A stretch of DNA of 64,000 nt from CAWAMR01 sp963783095 (GCA_963783095.1 CAWAMR010000008.1:434001-498000); one strand, 5' to 3'; positions 20,520 to 30,530 are shown, counted from the first letter of the stretch. The notes: a model not told the origin generated them from the letters alone. Numbers and translations are program-made.

Positions 20520-21176
20520 ATGATTTCTGACGATGATTCAACGGATGGCGGACGCTCCAATCCAGGCGATCGTCGCAAGCGCAACATCCCTGTTGCCATT
20601 GATCGTCGTAAGGCGAATGCGGCCGAGAAACGAAGATCGAGCGAACGTCGTCGCCTCATCGACCCGACAACTTGCAAGCGCGACTATACCGATGAGGAAA
20701 CCGCTTTCATGAAGGCGATGGAGCGATTCAAGCGCGAAAATCGCCGGCCCTTTCCAACCTGGACGGAAGTCTTGCAAGTCCTCCACTCGGTGGGCTATCG
20801 AAAGACATCGGCCGAAACCGATTTACCCGGCGTCAAACGTCCACCGGTAACTGTTGAGCCTTCTGCCGGTAAACCCTCCGATGAAAGCGCCGCAGCTCAG
20901 ACCGAGCGACGTAAGCGCAACATCCCGGTGCCGAACGCGTCGGAGAAACGACACCCCGGTGAACTTCGCCATCCCGATGCTCAGGGCGAACATTCTCATG
21001 AAGAAGCCGCGTTCATGGAAGCGATGGAACGCTATAAACGGGTGAATCGCCGGCCCTTCCCTACCTGGAGCGAGGTTTTGGAAGTCCTCAGTTCGCTGGG
21101 GTATCGTAAAATGGATACAGGGACCGATGGCCCAGGCATCAGTCAAGGTACGGAAACGACTTTGCAGCCAACGTGA
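20520..21176 (+). CDS. Planctomycete protein with an internal tandem duplication, unknown function
   Basis: This 218-residue, very basic and hydrophilic protein is built of two related halves. Each half has a basic tract (RRKRNIPV at about 18 and 131) and a helical module, FMKAMERFKRENRRPFPTWTEVLQVL, then GYRK, in the first. The second has FMEAMERYKRVNRRPFPTWSEVLEVL, then GYRK. The module NRRPFPTWSEVLEVL recurs in other planctomycete proteins, but I know no function for it. It has no signal peptide or membrane span, so it is probably cytoplasmic and perhaps binds nucleic acid. It lies 42 bases before lpxB. Confidence 0.65.
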   Translation: MISDDDSTDGGRSNPGDRRKRNIPVAIDRRKANAAEKRRSSERRRLIDPTTCKRDYTDEETAFMKAMERFKRENRRPFPTWTEVLQVLHSVGYRKTSAETDLPGVKRPPVTVEPSAGKPSDESAAAQTERRKRNIPVPNASEKRHPGELRHPDAQGEHSHEEAAFMEAMERYKRVNRRPFPTWSEVLEVLSSLGYRKMDTGTDGPGISQGTETTLQPT

Positions 21177-21218
21177 GCGATCACTGGCTATCTCTATTAC
21201 TCGACAAGGATGTCGATT

Positions 21219-22376
21219 ATGCACATCTTCATCAGCGCCGGCGAACCTTCCGGCGATATTCACGGTTCGAATCTGATTCGCGCCCTCCGTCACCGCGATC
21301 CGACGATTCGCATCAGCGGATTCGGCGGTGAACGGATGGAAGCAGCTGGGGCAAAATTGCTCTACCCGCTCACCAAGCTCGCAGTGATGTGGTTTCTGCG
21401 TACTTTTCTCAACATCATTACATTTATCCGCCTGGCATGGCGTGCCAAACGATTCTTCAGATATCAACGGCCCGATGCCGTTGTGCTCATCGACTTTCCA
21501 GGCTTTCACTTCGCTCTGGCAAAGCGGGCGCACTCTTTGGGTATTCCGGTCTACTACTTCGTTCCTCCGCAACTTTGGGCCTGGGGAGGCTGGCGAGTCA
21601 AGAAAATGCACAAATGGGTAAACACTATCCTCACCGGATTCCCTTTCGAGAAAGAATGGTTTCAGGAAAAAGGTGTCAACTCAATTTGCGTTGGGCATCC
21701 GTTTTTCGATGAACTTCCGACCCAGCAACTCGATATGGAGTTTCTGGTCGAACACCGTCACCGCGACGGCAAGCTCGTAGGAATTCTGCCAGGCTCCCGA
21801 ATGCAAGAAGTGACGAAAAACCTACCGGAGATGCTCAGAGCGGTCGCGTTGATCCACGCTGCGGAGCCTGACACACGATTCTTGGTCGCATCGTTCAACG
21901 AAGCGCAAGCCGAGGTGGCAAGGAAGATGATTGTCGGTCTCGATTTGCCGATTCAGGTGCATGCCAAACGAACTCCGGAGATCATCGAGTTGGCACAGAT
22001 GTGCATCTCCGTTTCCGGATCGGTGAGCCTGGAATTGATGTATCGGCTCAAGCCCACGGTCATCGTTTATCGGCTCAATTATGTCTCATTGCGCATCGGC
22101 CGGTGGTTTATGCGCTGCAAGTACATCACGCTGGTGAATCTTCTGGCGAAGGAGGAGCTTTTCCCCGAGTTTCTGTGTGACCGCGATCCTTCGGAACCAG
22201 TTGCGCAGCGAATCATCAACTGGCTGCAAAACCCGGAATCGGTGCGGGAGTTACGAGACCGCCTACGAAAATTGCGAGAACAGGCAGCGATTCCCGGAGC
22301 GTGCGAGCGCGTGGCGGAATTCCTGATGGAACGGCATGCCTCGGCCAAAGTCAAGGAGGAGCGAACAGCAGCGTGA
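21219..22376 (+). CDS. lpxB: Lipid-A-disaccharide synthase
   Basis: This 385-residue glycosyltransferase of family GT19 condenses UDP-2,3-diacylglucosamine with lipid X in lipid A synthesis at the inner membrane. The N-terminal MHIFISAGEPSGDIHG is diagnostic. Further motifs are DFPGFHFALAK, YFVPPQLWAWGGWRVKKM and GILPGSRMQEV, and the C-terminal donor-binding region is SGSVSLELMY. ATG 21219 is preferred over 21210 because AAGGA is well spaced from it. The presence of lpxB supports a Gram-negative-type envelope with lipid A. The frame is intact. Confidence 0.93.
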   Translation: MHIFISAGEPSGDIHGSNLIRALRHRDPTIRISGFGGERMEAAGAKLLYPLTKLAVMWFLRTFLNIITFIRLAWRAKRFFRYQRPDAVVLIDFPGFHFALAKRAHSLGIPVYYFVPPQLWAWGGWRVKKMHKWVNTILTGFPFEKEWFQEKGVNSICVGHPFFDELPTQQLDMEFLVEHRHRDGKLVGILPGSRMQEVTKNLPEMLRAVALIHAAEPDTRFLVASFNEAQAEVARKMIVGLDLPIQVHAKRTPEIIELAQMCISVSGSVSLELMYRLKPTVIVYRLNYVSLRIGRWFMRCKYITLVNLLAKEELFPEFLCDRDPSEPVAQRIINWLQNPESVRELRDRLRKLREQAAIPGACERVAEFLMERHASAKVKEERTAA

Positions 22377-22457
22377 CAGCGAGATCATCGAATGACTTGA
22401 CGCATAAAAAATCATTGATAGGCCATTAGCTGATACTTCAAGTGGGTGGTCGCGAAC

Positions 22458-22608
22458 GTGGGTAAGCGTCTCGCTTGCCGGTAACGTAGGGCAAGCGTCC
22501 CGCTTGCCCGTCAGCCGATGCCGAAGGCGAGGCTGATGGCAAATTGCCCAATCAAACAGGGCAAGCGAGACGCTTGCCCTACGTTACCGGCAAGCGAGAC
22601 GCTCACCC
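22458..22608. repeat. Long inverted repeat built of GGCAAGCGAGACGCTTGCC units
   Basis: A left arm (22458-22509) and right arm (22558-22608) are almost perfect complements of about 51 bp, separated by about 48 bases that also contain a small hairpin (CAGCC...GGCTG). Within each arm the unit GGCAAGCGAGACGCTTGCC is itself near-palindromic. It lies between lpxB and the M24 peptidase and has no coding content. It looks like a REP or MITE-type dispersed repeat. Confidence 0.85.
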
Positions 22609-22638
22609 CATGCTCCTCGCCGATTTCGAGTTTCACCT

Positions 22639-23751
22639 ATGGATCACATCGTTGAACGTCGTCGGAAACTCGCTCACCTCATCAAAGAGGCAGAGATTGA
22701 TGCATTGCTCGTCAGCCGGCCGCAAAACGTCACCTACCTGACCGGCTTCACCGGCGATAGCAGTTTTGTCGTCATCACACCCGATCGCGCGATCCTGGTC
22801 TCCGATACGCGCTTCACCATCCAGATTCAACAAGAGTGTCCCAATCTGGAAACCAGCATTCGCCCCTACAATCGTACGACTGCGCAGGAAGCAGTTGATG
22901 TGCTCTCCAAGCTGGGTATCCATAGCGTCGGCGTGGAATCTTCTCACTTGACATTGGCAGCCTTTGAAGCATTCAAAGAACTCTCTCCCAAGCTCAATTG
23001 GGTTGGCAAAAAGGGGTTTGTCGAACAACTGAGAGTCATCAAGGATGCCTCCGAGATCATCGCAATTCGCGAAGCGATTCGAATTGCCGAGGAAGCTTTC
23101 GGAATGTTCCGCTCCAGTTTGGCCCCCACTTGCTCCGAGAAAGACCTCGTCGATGCGCTGGACGGCTACATTCGTCGAGCGGGTGGAACCTGCAATGCCT
23201 TTCCGACCATCGTCGCGGTTGGAGATCGATCGGCGTTGCCGCATTGCCCGCCAACGAATCGTCGGTTGGAAGAGGCCGATTTTCTTCTCATCGATTGGGG
23301 AGCGGTCGGATCGCAATATCAGAGCGATCTGACGCGAGTGATCCGCTCGCCGTTTCAATCGTCGGGTAAAGACCGAAAGCAGGTTGAAAGCAGGCTGGAA
23401 AAGATATATACCGTTGTTCTACAGGCTCAGAAACGGGCCATTGCTGCCGTCCACGGCGGCGTTTCCGTGAAAGAAGTTGATGCCGCTGCCCGCGGATACA
23501 TCGCCGATGCCGGCTTTGGGGAAAACTTCAATCATGGGCTGGGGCACGGTATCGGTTTACTTACCCATGAAGCTCCCGACATTCGATCGACTTCGGAGGA
23601 TGTGTTGCAGCCTGGAATGATTGTGACGATTGAGCCTGGCATTTATCTGCCCGATTTTGGCGGAGTCAGGATTGAAGATGATCTGTTAGTAACCGAAGAT
23701 GGCTGCGAAGTGTTATCGCAGTTGCGAAAAGACTGGGACTGGACAAAGTAG
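22639..23751 (+). CDS. M24 family Xaa-Pro aminopeptidase/dipeptidase
   Basis: This intact 370-residue metallopeptidase has an N-terminal creatinase-type domain (RPQNVTYLTGFTGDSSFVVI) and a C-terminal pita-bread domain. Metal ligands are visible in LLIDWGAVGSQYQSDLTRVI (two Asp), GHGIGLLTHEAP (His), TIEPGIYLP (Glu) and RIEDDLLVTE (Glu). It cleaves N-terminal residues before proline in the cytoplasm. It is directly followed by a palindrome and accB; a pepQ/P-accB order is common in bacteria. Confidence 0.9.
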   Translation: MDHIVERRRKLAHLIKEAEIDALLVSRPQNVTYLTGFTGDSSFVVITPDRAILVSDTRFTIQIQQECPNLETSIRPYNRTTAQEAVDVLSKLGIHSVGVESSHLTLAAFEAFKELSPKLNWVGKKGFVEQLRVIKDASEIIAIREAIRIAEEAFGMFRSSLAPTCSEKDLVDALDGYIRRAGGTCNAFPTIVAVGDRSALPHCPPTNRRLEEADFLLIDWGAVGSQYQSDLTRVIRSPFQSSGKDRKQVESRLEKIYTVVLQAQKRAIAAVHGGVSVKEVDAAARGYIADAGFGENFNHGLGHGIGLLTHEAPDIRSTSEDVLQPGMIVTIEPGIYLPDFGGVRIEDDLLVTEDGCEVLSQLRKDWDWTK

Positions 23752-23780
23752 TGTACTCCTCACGCGGAGCGTGAGGAGTA
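23752..23780. repeat. Palindromic repeat, TCCTCACGC...GCGTGAGGA family
   Basis: GTACTCCTCACGC and GCGTGAGGAGTAC form a perfect stem with a short loop immediately after the peptidase stop codon. Related copies are at 31805-31860 and, as a half element, at 63363-63382. It may terminate or stabilise the peptidase transcript, but its recurrence points to a dispersed repeat family. Confidence 0.8.
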
Positions 23781-23798
23781 CAGCTGGGAGTGCAATCA

Positions 23799-24296
23799 GT
23801 GGCCGATGAACTCTCCAAAACTGCCGGGCCGTTTGATGTCGAGGCAGTCAGCGCGCTCGTCAAACTGATGAAAGAGTTCGACGTCAGCGAGATTGACCTC
23901 CAGGAAGGCGAACAGCGCATTCGCCTGCGCCGCGGTCAACGTCTCGTCTCGGCCGGCCCGCCCATGATCGTGCAGCAGCCTGCACTTCAACAATTCCCAC
24001 CCGCAACCGCCGGATCGCCAACAGGTGTGCCGGCTTCGCCAACGCAATCCGGCAAGCTGGTCGAGATCAAAAGCGAGTTGGTAGGCACTTTCTACGCCAA
24101 GCCCGCGCCGGATAAAGATGACTATGTGAAAATTGGGTTGCGCGTTTCGCCCGATACGGTGGTTTGCAAGGTGGAAGCGATGAAGATTTTCAATGACATC
24201 ACCGCGAAGTGCAGCGGCACGGTTGTCGAAATCTGCGTTCAGAACGGCTTATTCGTCGAGTTCGAGCAGGTTCTCTTCCGGGTCGATCCGTCATGA
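23799..24296 (+). CDS. accB: Biotin carboxyl carrier protein of acetyl-CoA carboxylase
   Basis: This is a protein of about 165 residues. The biotinylation site is the lysine of VEAMKIFNDI within the C-terminal biotinyl domain (VCKVEAMKIF, GLFVEFEQVLFRV). The middle is an Ala/Pro-rich hinge (PPATAGSPTGVPASPTQS), and the N-terminal helix carries EIDLQEGEQRIRLRR, typical of AccB. GTG 23799 has GGGAG eight bases upstream; GTG 23790 is an alternative in the same frame. AccB carries the carboxyl group for malonyl-CoA formation; accC is not next to it here. Confidence 0.9.
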   Translation: MADELSKTAGPFDVEAVSALVKLMKEFDVSEIDLQEGEQRIRLRRGQRLVSAGPPMIVQQPALQQFPPATAGSPTGVPASPTQSGKLVEIKSELVGTFYAKPAPDKDDYVKIGLRVSPDTVVCKVEAMKIFNDITAKCSGTVVEICVQNGLFVEFEQVLFRVDPS

Positions 24297-24313
24297 GCAT
24301 CGCGCGTTGAATT

Positions 24314-24853
24314 ATGTGCTTGGCAGCTTTGTCGGGAATTGCGGCATTCAGTGCTTCCTGTCGCTATCAACAATCCGAGATGTCCACACCGACTCATGAG
24401 GATAGTGAAGACCGACCCTCAATATCCCTCCAACGTGTCACTCAAAACGAATTGCTCCAAGTCTTGGATAACTGCAAAGGAACGCCGACCCTGATCTATT
24501 TTTGGGCCGACTATTCCATGCCCGATCGACATCTCCTCGCCAAAGTTGCTCAATTGCGAAACAAATACCCGCGTAAAGATCTGAACATCATCTCGGTGTG
24601 TGTGTTGCAAGAAGACCAGGAAGTTCAAATTGAGAAAGCACGAGCACGTGTGCTCAAGATTCTGTTGAAAGCCGATGCCGCATTTCCGAACTTTCTTCTA
24701 CCAGAGGAACTGGAAGAATGGTTTAAGCAATGGGAGACGGGAGCCTTGATGGCGTTTGTTCTATTCGACCGGCAGGGAAACATCATTTGCAAACTGGAGT
24801 GTCCCGACAGGGACATAGAAAAACAGATCGAACAGGTGCTCAAGAAGCCATGA
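24314..24853 (+). CDS. Thioredoxin-fold lipoprotein lacking the CxxC motif
   Basis: This is a 179-residue protein. The N-terminus MCLAALSGIAAFSASC resembles a short lipoprotein signal with Cys16 in the lipobox. The rest follows a thioredoxin fold (TPTLIYFWADYSMPDRHLL, DLNIISVCVLQED, MAFVLFDRQGNIICKL). The position of the redox CxxC holds ADYSMPD, so disulfide exchange is unlikely. It lies 17 bases after accB. Its function is unknown; a scaffold or decayed thioredoxin is possible. Confidence 0.65.
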   Translation: MCLAALSGIAAFSASCRYQQSEMSTPTHEDSEDRPSISLQRVTQNELLQVLDNCKGTPTLIYFWADYSMPDRHLLAKVAQLRNKYPRKDLNIISVCVLQEDQEVQIEKARARVLKILLKADAAFPNFLLPEELEEWFKQWETGALMAFVLFDRQGNIICKLECPDRDIEKQIEQVLKKP

Positions 24854-24864
24854 GTTTCCACGCC

Positions 24865-25599
24865 TTATTCAGCACCCACCAACTGAAAGAACAACTCTTC
24901 CAGATCGGCTTCGTGGTGCAACTCGCGTAGTTCCTCAAGCGTTCCCATCGTCAGGATTCGTCCTTGAAACATGATCGCCACTCGATCGCATAGTTTTTCC
25001 ACTTTGCGCATGATATGCGTTGAGAACAAAATGCACTTTCCCCGCCCGCGCAGCGATGCAATATTCTGTAGCACTGCCCGCTGAACCAGAATATCCAGGC
25101 CGCTCGTCGGCTCATCGAAGATCAAGACCGGAGGATCGTGGATCAGAGCGCGTGCGATCGAGACTTTCTGTTTCATCCCGGTGCTCATCTTCGCACCGAG
25201 GACATCCCGAAAATCGTTCATTTGCAGTGTCTTGAACAGTTCCTCCTGCCGAGCCTTGAGCACTTCCTGGTTAAGCCCATGCAGTCGACCGTAGTATTCA
25301 ACCATTTCCCATGCAGTCATTCGGTCATAAACGCCGGTATTGTTGGAGAGAAAACCGATGTGAGATCGGACTTGGGCTGCTTGCTGGACGACATCAAATC
25401 CAGCGACTTTGGCGAAGCCATCCGTTGGTTTCAGAACGGTGCAAAGGATTCGTAACGTCGTTGTCTTGCCGGCACCATTGGGGCCGAGCAGGCCGAAGAT
25501 CTCGCCGGGCTTGGCCGTGAAGGTGACATGATCGACTGCGGGAATCAGATCGCCGGAGCCGTTGAGGAAGGTTTTCGTTAGACTCTGGACTTCGATCAC
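24865..25599 (-). CDS. ABC transporter ATP-binding protein (NatA-like)
   Basis: This is a 244-residue ATPase. It has the Walker A GLLGPNGAGKTTTLRIL, Q-loop region, an altered signature MSTGMKQKVSIAR (LSGGQ class), Walker B PPVLIFDEPTSGLD and the H-loop STHIM. The type resembles NatA sodium-export and multidrug ATPases, which pair with a separate membrane protein. None is adjacent in this window, so the partner must lie elsewhere or be supplied by another locus. It is convergent with the thioredoxin-fold gene. The frame is intact. Confidence 0.9.
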   Translation of the reverse strand: MIEVQSLTKTFLNGSGDLIPAVDHVTFTAKPGEIFGLLGPNGAGKTTTLRILCTVLKPTDGFAKVAGFDVVQQAAQVRSHIGFLSNNTGVYDRMTAWEMVEYYGRLHGLNQEVLKARQEELFKTLQMNDFRDVLGAKMSTGMKQKVSIARALIHDPPVLIFDEPTSGLDILVQRAVLQNIASLRGRGKCILFSTHIMRKVEKLCDRVAIMFQGRILTMGTLEELRELHHEADLEELFFQLVGAE

Positions 25600-25634
25600 T
25601 GAAAATCTCCGGATGTGAAAGCGCTCCGATGCTG

Positions 25635-25952
25635 TTATCCGATAGATGCTTCCCAGCCAGCCGAATGTTTCAACGGTTCTAGCACATCAATTAATTGCGC
25701 CACACGAGTGCTCGCATGTGTATTGCCACCTTCTTTCCGAAGTAATTCTTGGCAAAAGATTTTCAATTCTTTTAGGATAACCTCCAGGTTTTCTGCCGAA
25801 AGTACGATGTAGTTCGAAAACTCCACTATTGTTCCGAGGCCAAGCTGCCGTGCCAACGGAACCCAATACTCTAGCATTTCTCGTGTTGTGCTGATAGGAA
25901 CAAAACCTGGTTGTTGTTCATCTGCCATCCTAATCGTGAGCGTTATTGACAT
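25635..25952 (-). CDS. Hypothetical protein, 105 residues
   Basis: It starts MSITLTIRMADEQQPG and holds a helical core (REMLEYWVPLARQLGLGTIVEFSN, ENLEVILKELKIFCQELL). It has no signal peptide, membrane span or motif that I recognise. Its amino-acid usage is normal for a globular cytoplasmic protein. It lies 35 bases upstream of the ABC ATPase on the same strand and could share its transcript. The start is chosen at the second in-frame ATG (25979 is the other). Confidence 0.5.
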   Translation of the reverse strand: MSITLTIRMADEQQPGFVPISTTREMLEYWVPLARQLGLGTIVEFSNYIVLSAENLEVILKELKIFCQELLRKEGGNTHASTRVAQLIDVLEPLKHSAGWEASIG

Positions 25953-26201
25953 TGTTTCACTTGCTTTGCCATTCTGCAAGGATTGCGGCTACCTTTCGAC
26001 TTGGATAGTTTCAGACCGCTGAGGTCACCAACCGACTCTTGTGCCAAGACGAGGGATTCCGTCCCAGGCACAAGAATGGCTGCCAACCCGAAACAGTATC
26101 GTGGCAAGGAGTGACCTTTTGCGTTATTCACGCTTCAATTTGCGAATCCAAGTTTCCCCTTGCGGCCGGTGTGGGACGCGGTGAACAGGCGCTTCATGTG
26201 G

Positions 26202-26804
26202 TCACTTCTGGATTTGGCACTTCGGCAGCGCTTTCTGGAGTTCCTTCACACTCGCGTCGCGCACTTTCGTGTTGGTCAGGTTGAGCGCGGTGAGGTTCTT
26301 GAGGGCCGCCAGTTCTCTCACACCCGCGTCGCCCACCTGCGTGCCGATCAGGGAGAGCGTGGTGAGTTTCTTGAGGGCCGCCAATTCCTTCACACCCGCG
26401 TCGCTCACTTTCGTGCCGTTCAAGCCGAGCGTGGTGAGGTTCTTGAGGGCTGCCAGTTGCTTCACACCCGCGTCGCCCACTTTCGTGTAGCTCAGGTAGA
26501 GTGTGGTGAGGTTCTTGAGGGCCGCCAGTTCCTTCACACCCGCGTCGCCCACTTTCGTGCCGGCCAGGTGGAGCGTGGTGAGGTTCTTGAGGGCCGCCAG
26601 TTCCTTCAAACCCGCGTCCGTCAACTGCGTGCCGAGCAGGTCCACCGTGACGACCGGTTTCCCGGGTGCCTTTTCGTCGCGGATGACCTTCCCGCCGATT
26701 TTCTTCATGAATGCAACCGCCTTGTCTTCGGCCTCATCGGCCCGGACCGGCGAGCCCAGACCCAACACCGACACCATCAGAGCGAACGCCATAGTCCTGA
26801 ACAT
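26202..26804 (-). CDS. Secreted leucine-rich-repeat protein with six 24-residue repeats
   Basis: This is a 200-residue protein with signal peptide MFRTMAFALMVSVLGLGSPVRA. Six tandem repeats of the type LTTLHLAGTKVGDAGVKEL + AALKN follow, from about residue 47 to the end (KCQIQK). This 24-residue LRR is common in planctomycetes. The DNA repeats with a 72-base period. ATG 26804 is fixed by GGAGGA ten bases upstream; an upstream open frame is not needed. It probably mediates protein contacts outside the cytoplasm. Confidence 0.85.
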   Translation of the reverse strand: MFRTMAFALMVSVLGLGSPVRADEAEDKAVAFMKKIGGKVIRDEKAPGKPVVTVDLLGTQLTDAGLKELAALKNLTTLHLAGTKVGDAGVKELAALKNLTTLYLSYTKVGDAGVKQLAALKNLTTLGLNGTKVSDAGVKELAALKKLTTLSLIGTQVGDAGVRELAALKNLTALNLTNTKVRDASVKELQKALPKCQIQK

Positions 26805-26915
26805 CGCTTCTTCCTCCGGGTTACACACGGGGATGGGAACATAGGCGGAAATCGGCCGACGGCATCGCGCATGTCGATCACGTGGCTGTGCGCACAACAC
26901 CACCGGAATGAATTA

Positions 26916-28056
<1,141 letters not shown>

Positions 28057-28937
28057 GTTCCACCCCCATCGGTGCCAGCCCGAGTTTGGAAGCAAGAGCA
28101 TAGTATCGTTGCAATCCTGCCTGTTCGCGCGGTCCGAGATCAAAAGATAAAATCGTGGAAAGATAGCGCCGACAAAAGCCGGCATCCAAACCCAGATGCG
28201 GGGCCTCTCGTTCGGCGATGACGCCGGCACGCTTCAGCCCATTTTCTTTTGCCCGCAACAGAGCCCGATCGACGCCGCGCAAATCGACTCCTGGGCGGAC
28301 TGCCCACAGGGCGTAGACAAAAGGCAATCCGGTCCAGTCGTTCCATTCCTGTCCCAGATCATAAGCATAGGTATAACCCGGCAAGCAGGCCCGCATGGCT
28401 CGATCGCCGATCAACAACACCGCATCCGTCGAAAGATCCTCGGCATCATGTTGCAGTGGTAGTTTTTCCAGTTTGGGGCGAATGCCGTAGCGATGGTGAA
28501 GGATAGTCTGAGTCAAGGCAGCACTTGTGCGCGATCCCTCGTCCAGCGCAACGGAACGGATCGCCTCCCAGGGAACCCGGCTAAACAACGTCACGCTGAG
28601 AACCGGCCCGCGCGACGCAATGGAAATATCCGGAACGATCGAATAACCATCTCCTCGAAAGTATTCAATCACCGGAATGAGCGCGACATCGAGATCGCCA
28701 TCCCGAAGCTGGTCGGCAAGTTTGCTCGGCACTTCAAGCGAAAGTTTGGCATGAGGCGCAAACGTGGTCAGATTTTCGATGAGCGGCTTCGTATTCAGGT
28801 AATTCACCGCACCGACGCGAATGGTGTTGCTCATATTGCTCTCCTCCGAATTCTCAGCAGGTTTGCTCAGAAACCCAGCAAGAGATTAACCGTAGTCTTC
28901 CGTTTAGGACAACAAGACGGAAAAGTCCAAAGCGAAG

Positions 28938-29098
28938 CCGGACTAACCACAGAGTCACAGAGAACACAGAGAGAGCAAAAGAAAAAAGAGAACTCAGGTG
29001 CGGAGTAGCACGGATCAATTCAATGAAACTGCTCTTGGTTCTGATTCGCAGCTGATTTTGATTTCTCTGTGGTCTCTGTGACTCTGTGGTTAGACCGG
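28938..29098. repeat. Inverted repeat of the ACCACAGAGTCACAGAGAACACAGAG type
   Basis: The left arm at 28938-28975 and the right arm at 29061-29098 are complementary with about three mismatches over 36 bases and are separated by about 85 bases. The right arm supplies the stop codon of the HEXXH protein gene (stop at 29090-29092). The arrangement suggests an inserted MITE-like element between mqnA and that gene. Confidence 0.8.
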
Positions 29099-29677
29099 TT
29101 TCGCATTTGGCTTTTTTTGCAGATTCGAACAGACCGACCCTTCGACAATTCCACCGAGCATTCCAATTTCGCTGGCCTGATTTTCAAAGTGATGCCACCA
29201 GCCTTCACCTTCCCGAAATTGAGTGAACATCGCCCCGAGTATCCAGTACAGCCCGCCCATTCGTCGAGCTTGTGCCGTATGACCACATTCATGTGCCATC
29301 AATTCACTTGCGCTTGCGTGGCAGGGGCCGCCAGCGTCAAGACGTCGTTTGTTGTCGCGCAGCCGGCCGGCTACTACCGTGATCGGGTTTTCGCGGGTCG
29401 CAGGTTGCTGGATTTGTTCTTGAAGAAAGGTTTCGGCAAAGTCCCAACCAACGGCGATGAGGTTCGCCGTCCAGGTGATGCAGGTGTTGCGAAATAATGG
29501 CCACCGACTATCTCGATTTCGACGATCCGCGGCGTAAATATCGATTACGTGAAAATGACGTTCGGCACGCCCTCTTCCGTAAACTTGAAAACAGGGCGTG
29601 CCGCCGAAAATGCGAAAAGCTGAACTTACCCAGTCATGAACTCCGACGCGGGTCGATTCGCGACGGATTCGGCACAT
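29090..29677 (-). CDS. HEXXH-motif protein, putative metalloprotease-like
   Basis: This is about 195 residues. The best feature is ELMAHECGHTAQARRMG, containing HECGH, a zinc-metalloprotease-type HEXXH. It is followed by GGLYWILGAMFTQFREGEGWWHHFENQASEIGMLGG, where the Glu of FENQAS could be a third ligand. Upstream are RIFGGTPCFQVYGRGRAERHFH and WDFAETFLQEQIQQPATR. The start is uncertain because the frame stays open into the end of the TPR gene (29634); ATG 29677 is used. Its substrate and location are unknown. Confidence 0.55.
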   Translation of the reverse strand: MCRIRRESTRVGVHDWVSSAFRIFGGTPCFQVYGRGRAERHFHVIDIYAADRRNRDSRWPLFRNTCITWTANLIAVGWDFAETFLQEQIQQPATRENPITVVAGRLRDNKRRLDAGGPCHASASELMAHECGHTAQARRMGGLYWILGAMFTQFREGEGWWHHFENQASEIGMLGGIVEGSVCSNLQKKPNAKPV

Positions 29678-30416
29678 GGGGTGCGGCCTTGGAGTAGCGA
29701 TCGTGACGTAAAATCCCCGGCTCGCCGCTCTGCGCAGACGAATCGGAGCGAGGCACAAACTTTAACACAATCGCCTCGCCTGCCGCAAGCGATTCTGTGC
29801 GGCGCGATGATCGTTGCTGATGATGGATTCGTTGAAACTGGAAGCTTTCCCACAAGCGTTTGATCGCGGGAGAATGGATCATCCGGAAACGTGCCTGCAG
29901 GAGCAGTTGTTCCGCGAGATTCCATCGGTTTAGCGTGCATAGCCCTTCGATGACTTCTTCCAGGAGGAATACATCATACGCCCCGAGTTTGGCAGCCCGG
30001 CGAAAAGCGCGAACCGCAAGGTCATCTTTTCCAACTCGGAGATTTGACTGTGCGTATCCCGACCAATACAGGGCTTCCTCAGGATTGAGACGGATAGCAT
30101 GGCGAAAAGCCGGAAGAGCGCGTGCGGGATCTTCCTGCGGATCGAGATCGATCGCAAGGCCCATTTGATAGTAGGCTTCGGCATGTTCCGGGTTGATTGC
30201 GAGAACAACTGCCAGGTGCCGGCGGGCTTTTCGATAATGCTGGGCATCCAAATGAATCTCGGCCAAAAGCAAATGGGCCTGTTCACGAAAGCACGAATCG
30301 GCATTGGGAAAGCCGAGAAGCCGATTGAGAATGACTCGAGCTTCTCGAAATTGCCCACGGTCCATCAGCTTTCGGCCGTGATTCAATAGATGATCGCAAA
30401 GATTTATCAAGTCCAT
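29634..30416 (-). CDS. TPR-repeat protein
   Basis: This is a 260-residue protein with about four tetratricopeptide-like repeats: LMDRGQFREARVILNRLLGFP, AQHYRKARRHLAVVLAINPEHAEAYYQMG, PARALPAFRHAIRLNPEEALY, VGKDDLAVRAFRRAAKLGA. ATG 30416 is preceded by GGAGGC with good spacing. The longer open frame upstream only translates the GGAGGGT minisatellite and is not coding. The last 50 residues are basic and lack repeats, and may be affected by overlap with the next gene. It is probably a protein-binding adaptor in the cytoplasm. Confidence 0.75.
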   Translation of the reverse strand: MDLINLCDHLLNHGRKLMDRGQFREARVILNRLLGFPNADSCFREQAHLLLAEIHLDAQHYRKARRHLAVVLAINPEHAEAYYQMGLAIDLDPQEDPARALPAFRHAIRLNPEEALYWSGYAQSNLRVGKDDLAVRAFRRAAKLGAYDVFLLEEVIEGLCTLNRWNLAEQLLLQARFRMIHSPAIKRLWESFQFQRIHHQQRSSRRTESLAAGEAIVLKFVPRSDSSAQSGEPGILRHDRYSKAAPHVPNPSRIDPRRSS

Positions 30417-30530
30417 GCTGCCTCCATGCAGCGGATCTACGGGCATCATGCCTTGGGAACTCTTATACCCGAAGATCGACTCAATGCAAGCCCAAACTCC
30501 GATGCCAATCTTGAGGGGAAACTGAAAAAA

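Noticed and set aside
22458..22608. CRISPR array
   Set aside because: Repeats are inverted, few and without unique spacers of constant length. No array was seen anywhere in the window.
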